Assembly (NCBI GenBank): GCA_003254905.1
Contig: QANU01105209.1
Coordinates: forward strand, 1,096,263-1,160,262
Direction of reading: 5' to 3'
Origin: Nissolia schottii
Taxonomy: Eukaryota; Streptophyta; Magnoliopsida; Fabales; Fabaceae
DNA: 64,000 nt
Part shown: in pieces, positions 51,744 to 62,230 of the stretch
How positions within the stretch are numbered: position 1 is the stretch's first letter
How the letters are laid out: each line of letters begins with the position of its first letter
Program-made: the position numbers and the translations under genes
The notes under the pieces: generated by a model
The model's database searches: none
The model's input: the letters and a program-made list of their open reading frames with translations, nothing else
Told to the model about the DNA's origin: nothing

Positions 51744-52837
51744 TTAAGAATATTTTGGGTATGAGAAATAGGGCATACCGGACCTGAAGGAAGCAAGGGG
51801 AAGCGGATATGGTTGAGGGAGAAAATGCCCATCATGAGCAGCAGCAGAGGCTGATAGTGGAGCCACAATTGCACCATCATGATGATGGGTTTGATGAGTT
51901 GAAGAAGCATTGATAACACTACCGAGATTCTGCTGCTGCTGAACAAGAGTGAAACCGTCACCCTTATTACTATTAACGAAGCTCTGGTGGTCAGGGCCTT
52001 GATCATAAAGAAGGCCACTGAACACATGTCCTCCAATGTTCACAGATGTCTGATAAGCGGTTTCATTAACCACATCGTCCATCGACCGTACCTCAACGCG
52101 CTTAAATATCTCCGTGGAATTCGTTGCAGCTGGAAACTTTAACTCCTCTACACCTGAAAAAACATGACCACCATCTATATATATATATATATATATAACC
52201 AGAGTAAGAAAAAGTGAAAAAGATTACAAATTAAAAGCGTAGTAATTTTGCTAGCGGAATAAAGTTCAAGCGGGAAGATGCAACTAGCTAGGCTAAAATT
52301 GTAGTCTCTCCTTTCTTGAGCTGAGGAAAAGTAACTGCTAGCTAGGGCTCCTCAATTACTCTCTCCTTAAACTTTGACTATAGGCGCATGCTTGTCTATT
52401 GATTATTTTGAAATTTAATAAATAAATAAAAAAAACAAACAAAATGTTTTATTTTTCCTTCAAATATTTGATTATTTACTGTATTAAGCTCAAAATAAGC
52501 TAATCAAAATACACAATATACAGTAGGAAAAATAGTAACCTGAATGCTTCTTTGGCCTTTTTGACATATCTCCTCCGTGAAAACGGAAGGGGTTATTAGT
52601 GTTGGTGGTGGAGGGAAAGGGCTGGTCCTCCTCCCTCTGGCGCCTTCTATCGACAGGGATCCAAGTGCTCTTGATATGGGTCTAGCAATCAAACCCTTTG
52701 TTCTTGCAGCAGGTTCTGCACCTCGAGTACGAACACTCCTTCTTGGCTTGGTTCCCACAGTCTTGGCACTTTGAGTAACCCCTTACAACTCCTCCTCCTC
52801 CTTCTTGCCCTTGTTGTGTCGTCGTCGTCGCCGGCAT
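51744..52837 (-). pseudogene. SHI/STY/SRS-family transcription factor gene with a premature stop in its zinc finger
   Basis: Two exons, 52837-52540 and 52153-51744, join in phase 1 and span 235 codons. The start [10 protein letters not shown] is fixed by an upstream in-frame TGA. The RING-like finger reads [15 protein letters not shown], then [14 protein letters not shown], then TAG at codon 52 (52682-52684), then THIKSTWIPVDRRRQRE. The family has CQTH at this point, so a Gln codon has become TAG. Downstream everything is intact, including the IGGH domain (YQTSVNIGGHVFSG...LYDQGP). SRS proteins activate YUCCA auxin genes and guide gynoecium, stamen and lateral root development. As read, only a 51-residue fragment would be made. 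A sequencing error or a true null allele are both possible. Confidence 0.85.
52176..52197. repeat. TA dinucleotide microsatellite in the SRS intron
   Basis: Eleven TA units lie within the intron 52154-52539, close to its acceptor side on the minus strand. Confidence 0.9.
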
Positions 52838-55510
52838 CTCCTTTTCTCCACTAGAAAAGCTTCACACTCCCTTCACAACATCTTTTGGGTGGTGTCCTCA
52901 ACCATCTGCTTCAAGTGTTGTAATCCTCAGTTACATGGGTCTAGAAGAAAAAGCAATAATAGTTTTATGAGCTTTGTTAAAAATATAATAATTAACCATT
53001 ATAAAATACATTTATATAAATCACTTGGCACGATTCAAAAATACAAGTACACCACGGCAATTGGCAAAGCCGCCCACCATATATAGAAAAAGAATCAATT
53101 CTAGGTTGAGGTAAAACCCACACCACTAATTAAGAACCAATAGGAAAATAAATTCCCAGGGAAGAGAAACATGTTATAAGGATAAAAGAAAGGATCGTAT
53201 ATTCACTACAAAAATGCAGATACAACCAAATGCTTAGTGTTTTGGTAGCTTTTCGTTAGATGAATCAATAATTACAATTGAATCTCAACTATAGGTAAAT
53301 GGTATATGAAATTCCAATGACTCTTCTATTAAGCTTTTATTCAATTATAAAAGAACAATAAATTAACACCGTATTCCATAATCAATAAATACATAGTATA
53401 ACATAACTATGCCTCTCATAAAACTTACAATTATTGGCATTGTATGATGAAGACATCAAAAGTTAGTGCTGAATCTTTGTTATACATATTCGTCCTTTCC
53501 ACAAGTACTACAAGTAGATGGTTTAGCCTTTGACCTACGTTTACCGGCACAGTAAAAAGATCAAAAATATCTACTAGCAAATGAAAAACAAAATCCCCTT
53601 TTTTAAATAGAAAGTAGAAACAAAAGGCCAATCGGAATTTGAAGTGAACCTACTACTTTGGAGTAGCACCAAAACTTGATTTAAGAGCAACTATAAGGTA
53701 TGAATGGATCAATACTCATATTGCCATTTGAACTTCGATGATTTTTGCTCTAAAAATGTACACAAATTAAATCCTGTAGCGCATCACCTAAAAATCTAAG
53801 CTTGACACCATAGTAGAATCTGGGATTGTTGTATCCTCGTTATTCTGTATTCTGCATTTCAACAGTGATACTACTTCTACCACACTTAGCATGGATGTAG
53901 AGTGCTCAATTATATCAGCTTTAAACCTGACACACTTTATACTAAAAATAACTAAGCATTAGAAATCTTCATGCTAGTCAAGTAGCTTCTTTCTCTGGAA
54001 AAATAATTTGAGGTACTGTTGGCCAGTGGGAACTACGAAATTAAAGTGCGGCAGTTTCAATTAAATATCTGGCCAAATTTTAATCTTTTGCTTCTTCCAG
54101 CTAATGTCTACTTTTCAAAAACAAGGGCGAATTTTTTTTTTTTTTAAAAAAAAAGTAAAGCAAGCAGTAAAGTTAACATCTTATATCTTTTTGTTGGCGT
54201 TATACTTGTATGTATTTTAGCAACCCATTATTTGGGTACTTATGCTTTTGAATATGGAAATGTAGAATTGAAATATTTGATCACTAGCAGCTCTCAGCCC
54301 TTGGCATGTGAAACTCTGGATGTAAATTTATTGTAGAAACCGAATTAACAACTATTTTGTGAAACGTTGATTCTCAGGCTTCAACCTGATATGATTAGGC
54401 TTACACTTTGTTCCTCTTCAGCGCAATCAAGGGAACCAATGGACAAATCCATAGAATAAATAGAATTGATAGAATTAGTCATTTCTGACAAAAATTTGAA
54501 GAAAAAAAAAATGCTTGAGATGTAAAAAGCTTTCTGCACTTTCTCATGGACTATAATAAACAACGGCTGCAGAAAATATTGACTTTGGAAATGGATGTGT
54601 CTATATTTTTAGTAGCATAGAATTTGACTGCAGATATAATAATATTTTATAGTTGTGGATTGGATGTATCTTGATACTACAAAAATTAACATTTCATAAC
54701 ATTTGGGGGAGCAGGCTGAGCAGCCAAAACTCAATTGGCATTATATACTGAGACAATGAGCAGAGTTGCAATTGGTTCCATTCCACCTTATGATATATAC
54801 TAGTCCTTCGAACTGGCGACTTTTCTTGTTCATCTCCCTGCTAGTTTAAAAAAACATACATTGCAAATGAATGCATATCTCAAAATCATGTGAATTTTTC
54901 ATTTTTGACAATTTTCCATTCCTGACAGCAAGTTGTAGACATCAAAACCCATCTCAAATGTCGTCAAATGAAAAGAAAAAAAAAATTCCAAGACAACTAG
55001 GGTATCCAATTGCGAGAGTGAACCCCATTCACTCAATCACGCCCCCGGTTTCTTCAAATGAATTTCAAATCCTTACCTTAAAAGACACCATTATTGTGAA
55101 ATTCAACAAAAGAAAATAAGCTCAACTTCCCTATTTTCCTTTTCAACTTTACTTGTACACAATATACAGAGCAATTGAACAGAACTTTTTCGGTAATTCA
55201 ACAAAAAACAAGGTCAACTTTCCTTTCAATAAAACATTTATTGCGCGGATGCTAGATCAATGAACTAAGAAATCATTAACACAGATAGAAAGATTGACAG
55301 CAACTAAACTAAACCAAATCCCCATTTGCCTAACAAGATGAAACTGGCACCAAATATACATGAGCAAATGGGAATCTACATAAAAGAAAGTGCACCAGCT
55401 AACAAATCCTAGCGATCTACTACCACCAAAAATCCTAACCTTATTAACATGACAATGACCAAGAAACCTTACGAGAGTTAAAAGCAGAGTTTCAAGACAC
55501 AGCCTTTTGT
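52838..55510. other. Intergenic region, includes the SRS promoter side
   Basis: The first part contains the SRS 5' region, with GT/GTC-rich and pyrimidine tracts near 52790-52860. The rest is AT-rich with no gene, RNA or clear repeat. Confidence 0.45.
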
Positions 55511-55762
55511 TCAAGAGTGCTTGAGACCGAGGCCGTGCTTGCGGCGGAGAGAGCCAGGGGTGACAAAGAGAGTTGGGGACCTCTTTGAATTGTTCATTTT
55601 GGAGAAAACCCTTTTCCCCAATTTCCTCATCATCTGCCAACATCCCACGGAACTAGCTCGTCGTCGTCCTTCTCCTCTCCGAATTTGACTAGAGCAATTG
55701 GCATCATCATCACGGTCCTCCTCGGCATCTGGCGCATGAGGATGATGGATAATTGATGCAAG
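55511..55762 (-). CDS. Possible terminal exon or small unrecognised protein
   Basis: The minus-strand frame from 55762 to a TGA at 55511-55513 is open for 83 codons. Its first Met is at 55633, giving 40 residues (MMRKLGKRVFSKMNN, then SKRSPTLFVTPGS, ending GLGLKHS). Upstream in the same frame lies an acidic and Arg-rich stretch (DAEEDRDDDAN). GC content and codon variety exceed the surroundings. A competing frame starts at 55643 and runs to 55257. I recognise no family, and real expression is uncertain. Confidence 0.28.
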   Translation of the reverse strand, partial: LASIIHHPHAPDAEEDRDDDANCSSQIRRGEGRRRASSVGCWQMMRKLGKRVFSKMNNSKRSPTLFVTPGSLRRKHGLGLKHS

Positions 55763-56925
55763 TTAACATGTAATTAGTTCACTTCATTAGTACAACTTAG
55801 GAGCATAATACTAATATTTTCGATTGGAAAATCCTTCCTACTATTATATTTAAGGACTACTTTACACAAATTCTTACACACATCATTTGATCGTTTTCGT
55901 CGAGTCTAGCCCACAAGTATCCTAGAGCTTAAGAAATTAATAAAAAGCAATTTTTACTTAATAAAATTAAATTTTTTAGGTTCTCAATTTATTAAATGCA
56001 GCGAAAACAATGAAAATTTTCTCTCACACACACACAAAAGTACTAGTTTTTGTTGTTGGTCGAAAAAGTACTACTAGTTGCAATCCCGTGTACTCCAAAG
56101 GAGACACTCGGGCCAAGTGTCGAGCAAGCATTGAATATGGGCCCAACTATATGATAAACCTTGTGGATCTGACTGTTCTGTTTATTTTCTTTTGCCCACT
56201 GATGCCATCATTTTTCGAAAGAAAAAAAATCATTTTATTGTTCCCCACTACCCATGCATCCCAAGAAAAAAACAAAACCTTAGTTGGAGCATCACCTATC
56301 TTTCCGCTCTCTCCGTGGCTATTCGATATGCCTGTCTTGAAGAACTGAAAAACACATTTAAGGGAAAGTCTTTTCGGATAGATTGTTTATTATCAAAACT
56401 CGTCTTGAGATCTTTGGTTAATATTAACTTGTGGGCCTCACATAAATATTGAATCTCATAGTCACAAAATACAAAAGCACTCACTATATATTATAGGCTC
56501 ATCTGCAATATCTTTTTTATCTTTTACTATATCTTCAATAAAATAACTAATGTAATGAACCGTGAATAATGTATATAGCATAACATACTCAGAATACTTA
56601 AGATTCTTTCCAAAACGAGACACTGCGCCAAAAAAGGAGTATATGAATGGCAACTTGGTGTAGCTAGCTAGCATGTTCGGTCGCTCAGCTGGCAAGGTGA
56701 AGCTGCACAAACACTGATGGGGTCACCATATTTATTACCCCAAGCTACACATCACAATCAGGTCCCCCATATATTACATTGTTAAATTAATATTCCTCAT
56801 ACTTATGTGCCCCATGGCCATGTGAACTATGCAATCTGCAGATCGATCGAGCAAATAGAATGTAGGCAATTAGTTTCTTTCACCCAAGATTCTGGCCGTC
56901 AAAGCCTTTTCAAGTTTGATAAACT
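55763..56925. other. Intergenic region
   Basis: AT-rich DNA with overlapping short frames at 56010-56452 that have no domain. No repeats are defined. Confidence 0.45.
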
Positions 56926-57054
56926 TCAGACTTCGAAGTACTTACATACTTCTTGAGCAATAGCTTTCCCTACCTTGCCCATAATATTGGTGATGATTGG
57001 CCCGAAACCAAGAACAAACACGAGAAGAACTTGACATGTCCCATGCACATGCAT
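56926..57054 (-). CDS. Possible small hydrophobic protein (42 residues) or exon
   Basis: ATG at 57054 to TGA at 56926-56928. The product starts MHVHGTCQVLLVFVLGFGPI and continues ITNIMGKVGKAIAQEVCKYFEV, giving a hydrophobic helix followed by an amphipathic basic segment. The amino-acid pattern looks like a real membrane-associated peptide or the last exon of a larger gene; an ACAG acceptor-like site lies just upstream. The family is unknown. Confidence 0.3.
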   Translation of the reverse strand: MHVHGTCQVLLVFVLGFGPIITNIMGKVGKAIAQEVCKYFEV

Positions 57055-59390
57055 TCTATCTGTAATTTGTTTGGGTAAAAAAAGTTAGTTCTAGTACATA
57101 AATTATAATTAGTAAGATAATTGTTTATTTAAATTCATTAACCAGTATAAAATATCAGCTTAAGTAATAATTTAGATTTACTAAATTAAGCATGACATTA
57201 TACTAGTCACGACAAATTTTAATGAATTTAATTTTAAAATTTGTTCAAAATAAAAAAGTTTAGTATGAGATGGTATTTATCCAATGCATTTTGTAAGAAA
57301 TCGTCTTATTTCGTTAATTTTTTAGGTATATTTAAAGTGTTCATTATTGATAGCAGTGATTAATGCTTTTATAATAATTGAATTCTAGAAATGCCATGAA
57401 AATGACCATTTCATGAGTATTGACACTGTTCGACAAATTAGCTAAAACTTATATTCCTATTTTGTGCCCTTTCCCAACCACACCAAACCCAAATGGCTAG
57501 TTGTGATGATATTCTGCTCCATTTTGAATCCGAGAAAATATATACAAATTGGTTTCTTAGCAAATTGACCGTGACCAGTACAATGTGCCCACTCCCCTGT
57601 CCCCATCCACTTGAGTTACAATTGAGTGGTCTTCACGTTTCTGAAATTAACTTTAAGTGCATACTTCATATGTAGATAACTAATTTGTCATTTAGATAAC
57701 CTCCCTCATCCATGTGAGGTGTATATATAGTATCGGAACTATAAGATTTAAATTCGTCATGATCAAAAGTGCAACAATGCTCCTTTCCCATCTTCCTGAT
57801 GCTGACATCTTGCATATCTTCTACAATTCTTGTTTATTTGAAGATTCTCATTTCTCAAACGACACCATAATCCATACCATCATCCAGTTTGGAAAAAAGT
57901 GTTAATTTGTCGCCTAGTTAGGCCGACTTCTTTAATCAGTTTTTTTTTCCTTCCTATTCTCGCGTTCAATTTTGCTTATGTAGGTATGTTTCTTGCATCT
58001 AAGCCAATTGTAATTTTATACTATGATTCAAGGAAGAGCAAAATCCTGCAATAAGCACGTTTATAGTCTATAATTAATAAAAGAAATCCTAACGTGAAGT
58101 CAGGCTAATGACCGGGGCTAGTAGCAGAACTATAAATCTATTATTATATTTATCACTTTTATATTTTTCCTTATTTTAGAAGCAACCAAACAGCTCCAAA
58201 ATCACCACCCACATCACGTCATCACCGACATGAATTGAATGATGATCACAGGCATAAACAGTAGTACAGTAATTAATCAATTTCAAAGGAGCATAAAATC
58301 TGAGCAAATATAATTTTGACGACATTTTGAGTACTAATGACTTGAGATTAATGAGTGAAATGAAAAAATAAAATAAAATAACGCATACGGTTGTCAAAGA
58401 CTTAGGTTGTGTTTAGTATCAAATAAACGTAGATTTTTGTGTTTTTTTATGAATTGAGTTTGTGTATTATTTTGAGTAAAAAAAATTTATAGTCTTGTGG
58501 TTATGTCTAAGTAATCACTTTCATCTATTATTTTTAAAAGTATTCAATTTAGTTCGCTCTTTGTTAAACTAAGTCACTTTGATTTATTTTTTCATTTAAC
58601 CGTATTTGAACAATGACATTACCCTTTGAAAAGTACGGTTAAATGAAAAAAAATGAAAAAATTATTTTATTTTAATAAATTGAAGACCAAATTAAACATT
58701 ATTAAAAATAAGGGATGAAATTGATTTATTAAATATAACTATAAGAACAAAAGAAGATTTTGCTATATATTTTTTACTTTCGAGTGAGTTCTCTCTAAAA
58801 ATTTTACTTTTGTACCAAATTATTCAAGAATATTTTGTCAGAAACTCTCAATTTGTCAAGCAATGGATGGCAAGTTGACATAACCAAGACTTTTGGAGTG
58901 GTATTTGCAAGGTTGCTCAGGTTAATATTTAAATAAAATATATCAATAATGCATTAGAACTTAGTTACCTTAATTCGTTGACACGTAATAAAATTTTGCA
59001 AGCTGCCTAACATTTAAACTCTCGTTATAAAGTATGTCAAATTAGTTATTATTATAAGAAATTTAGTCTAAAACAAGACTTCATTACAAAAATTTGATCT
59101 AAGACGTGTAAGACGGGGATTTGTTATCTATATTCTAAAATTTCGGTTATCTAAAAAGCGTCTACAATATAAACACGAAATCTTTTAGAGTGATGGAGTA
59201 CGTGCTTATAATGTTCAGCAAGACAGCATTAAAATGAAAGGCTTTGACACGGTAGCTTGTGGATATTATTAGTCATTTTTAATTGAAAAAAGTCTTTGAG
59301 TACACTAAATTTGGTGTCACCATATAACTAACAAAACTTTTATATGTATAAGGATTTGTATTTCTCTTTTTTATTAATTATATTTTAATT
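57055..59390. other. Gene-free AT-rich intergenic region
   Basis: No convincing coding frames, splice patterns, RNA genes or repeat ends are visible. Confidence 0.5.
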
Positions 59391-59849
59391 TGTTCTTTCT
59401 CTCTCCAATTTCTCACAATCTCTCTCTTTTCTCTCTCCAATCGCCCCCTTTCCCTCTCTCTTTATTTCCACGCCGCCTCACTCCCTTAGTTATTTTCACG
59501 TATGTCGCCGCCTGTACGCCGCTACATCACCATCAACGACACCACTCAAATCCGTTCTCCTCTTCCATCACGTCCTTCAACCGTCGCCCCCCAAACGACG
59601 TTCACGTCCTCCACCACGTATGCTCACGTCTTCTCTCCTGTGCATCGTCTCTTCCTCACGTTGAACGGCGGACCTAACACGTCCTCTGTTGTTTCTAAAT
59701 AAACTCACGTATTGATTTTGATCAAGGTTTGATTCATTGAATAATGAACAAACTGGTTGTCTGACAATGAACAAACTACAATATAATGCATAAACAAACA
59801 CTCCAATAAGAGATACATATTGAATGAGATGAGGGGATTGTTATGTTTA
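59391..59849. other. Pyrimidine- and GC-rich left flank of the minisatellite
   Basis: A CT-rich stretch (59391-59465) is followed by a more GC-rich, Ser/Pro/His-coding-like stretch to about 59700. Frames are short and unrecognised. The style mirrors the GC-rich right flank at 60970-61250, which suggests that both belong to one unit. Confidence 0.35.
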
Positions 59850-60800
59850 GGAATTGGATTTTGGTCAATCTAGTTGTGTAGGTTTGTTCATTGTGTGTTT
59901 ATGGGTTTGTTCGTTTTAGTAATACGTGTTTGTTCAGTTAAGTTAGTAGTGTTTGTTCATTATATGTGTATTGGTTTGTTCGCTTATCGTTTATAAGTTT
60001 CTTCATTTTTGGTGGAAAGGTCTGTTCAATTAGTGTCATTGGGTTTGTTCATTTTTAGTAAGTAGGTTTGTTCACCATAGCTATATTTCGTTTTAGTAAT
60101 AAGTATTTTTTCAGTTCTTGTATTGGAGTTTGTTTATTCCAGTTAAGTAGGTTTATTCAATACAATTAATTAGGTTTGTTCGTTTTATATGGACAAGTTT
60201 GTTCATTATTTGTATCTGGGTTTGTTCATTCCAGTTAAGTAAGTTTGTTCATTACAATTAAATGGGTTTGTTCATTTTATATGAATAAGTTTGTTCATTA
60301 TTTCTATTAGGGTTTGTTCATTCCAGTTAAGTACGTTTGTTCACTATAATTAAACGGGTTTGTTCATTTTATTTGGACAGGTTTGTTCATTATTTGGGGT
60401 TTGTTCATTATAGTTAAGTACGTTTGTTCACTATAGTTATATGAGTTTGTTTGTTTTATATGGACATGTTTATTCATTGTTTGTACTGACGTTTGTTCAT
60501 TCCAATTAAGTAGGTTTGTTCACATAGTTAAATGGGTTTGTTCGGTTTAGTAACAAGTGTTTGTTCAGTTCGTGTATTGGGGTTTGTTCATTCCAGTTAA
60601 GTTGGTTTGTTCAATACAGTTAATTAGGTTTGTTCGTTTTATATGAATAGGTTTGTTCATTATTTGTATTGGGGTTTGTTCATTCCAATTAAGTAGGTTT
60701 GTGTTCATTCTTATTATGTAGGTTTATTCACCATAGTTAAATAGGTTTGTTCGCAACAATTATATGAGTTTGGTTGTTTTATATGAACATGTTTTTTCAC
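59850..60800 (+). repeat. Higher-order minisatellite built on GTTTGTTCATT
   Basis: About 40 copies of TTTGTTCA or close variants lie 20-26 bases apart. Four sub-units alternate, followed respectively by CCAGTTAAGTA, ACTATAGTTAAATG, TTTTATATGGACA and TATTTGTATTGGG. This gives a higher-order period of about 88-92 bases: the CCA(G/A)TTAAGT sub-unit recurs near 60137, 60229, 60321, 60498, 60590 and 60680, with a TATAGTTAAGT variant near 60408. Degenerate copies extend to both edges. No long frame crosses it. Confidence 0.9.
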
Positions 60801-61320
60801 TCTTATGAAACATTATAACTCAATATGAACACACATTTTTTTGAGATTGAACTATCTCTAATACCTTATATGAACAAACCCTTCAACTCAATTTGAACAA
60901 ACCGAAATGAGGGTCTTGAAGAAACTAAAACACTGTTTATGAGCAAACTCATCCACACTATATAGTAAAATTGTTTTTCATTACTACTGTTGAAGAGTGT
61001 TCCATTGGAGAGGACGATGTGAGGGAGCGCGAAGAGTGGCGTGAGGTTCACGCCCAAGGTCGGAGAGTCGTTGTCGAGGGCGAGTCGAGGGCAGTGTGAC
61101 GGTGGTCCACAGTGATCTTGGAGGATGGACTCATGGTGTTGGACGGCAATGAAGTCCCGACGTTGAACGGTGGACGGAGTAACGACTCCGACGGTGGCGT
61201 GCAGAATGTTGGGAGAGGAAGAAAGAAATTTCATTGGTTTCGGGTTTGGGAAGGTTAGGGAGAGGAAGAGTGAATGTGAGGGGTTAATAATTTAGGAAAT
61301 GATCCGAGATTTTGGAAGAG
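60801..61320 (-). other. Right flank of the minisatellite with an unrecognised minus-strand open frame
   Basis: A 122-codon minus-strand frame (61234-60866) starts MKFLSSSPNILHATVG. It covers the GC-rich stretch and then runs into minisatellite-like DNA. No domain is recognised. It may be a gene fragment within the same repeat unit. Confidence 0.25.
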
Positions 61321-62230
61321 AATTTGAGATTTTTGGGATTTGTTCAAAATGTGAGGAATTAGTGATTTGGAGAAAATAAATTAGTAGGTTCAAGATATAT
61401 AAAATACTTTGGTGGTTGTACGTTCGACATTGAAACAAACTTTATAAATGAAAGATCTGAGAATAGGTTGAGAGTGGGACCAACATTTTGACAAAAAGTG
61501 GTTTTCTTTACACTTAAAAGTTCCCTCGTTTAGGTATGGCACATCACAATATTTGATGGCTAATTAGAATGTCACAATATGAGCTTGAAAGTCTTGAGGT
61601 TTACGTTATAACACTTTCAATTTCTTTGCCAGATATTAAAAAACTACAATCCTTATTTTAAATTATAATGATTAATTGTGTTCAAAATCTTTAAAATTAA
61701 AAATTATTGGCTCCATATATTTTTATAGGTCAATTTTTATTTATTTTTTATTACATTTTTTACTCTATATATCTAAATTTAACTTTATGCAATATAATTT
61801 TTGTATTAATTAATTTATTATTAATAAATATTTTGATTGAAAGAATATAATATTTCTTCTAATCATAGCATGTGAAATATAACTAAATTCTAAGTGATAG
61901 AGAAAGGAAATGTACCCGGAATTGAAGGGGCGGAAGCCATTGTCCACTGGTGCCTGCAGAAGAGAGAATGAGAAGAGAGAGAGAAGAGGAAGAGGTTCTG
62001 TGTCAGTTTCCCAAAGCAGGAGAGAACATTTATTTATTCTTAATAGGGAAGAATAAAAACTGACACAGGGGTAGGCGAAGGGACTCTTCCGTATACTTGT
62101 TACTGATGGACCTAGCCCACCTATCATCGGCTAGTCCAAACATATGTAAACATTATTCTGGCAACTAAGTTAATCTGGACAAATTACTAATTTATGCATG
62201 TCCACAAAATAATTATTCCAACAGTCTCCC
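61321..62230. other. AT-rich DNA leading into a probable retroelement
   Basis: An inverted pair (CTGTGTCAGTTT at about 61998 and AAACTGACACAG at about 62057) brackets about 50 bases. The CCAACAGTCTCCCACTTGG phrase at about 62218-62236 resembles plant Copia retroelement leaders. No gene is called. Confidence 0.35.

Noticed and set aside
59850-60800. CRISPR-like regularly spaced repeats
   Set aside because: This is a eukaryotic locus, the spacers are themselves repeated in a four-part order, and there are no cas genes. It is a minisatellite.
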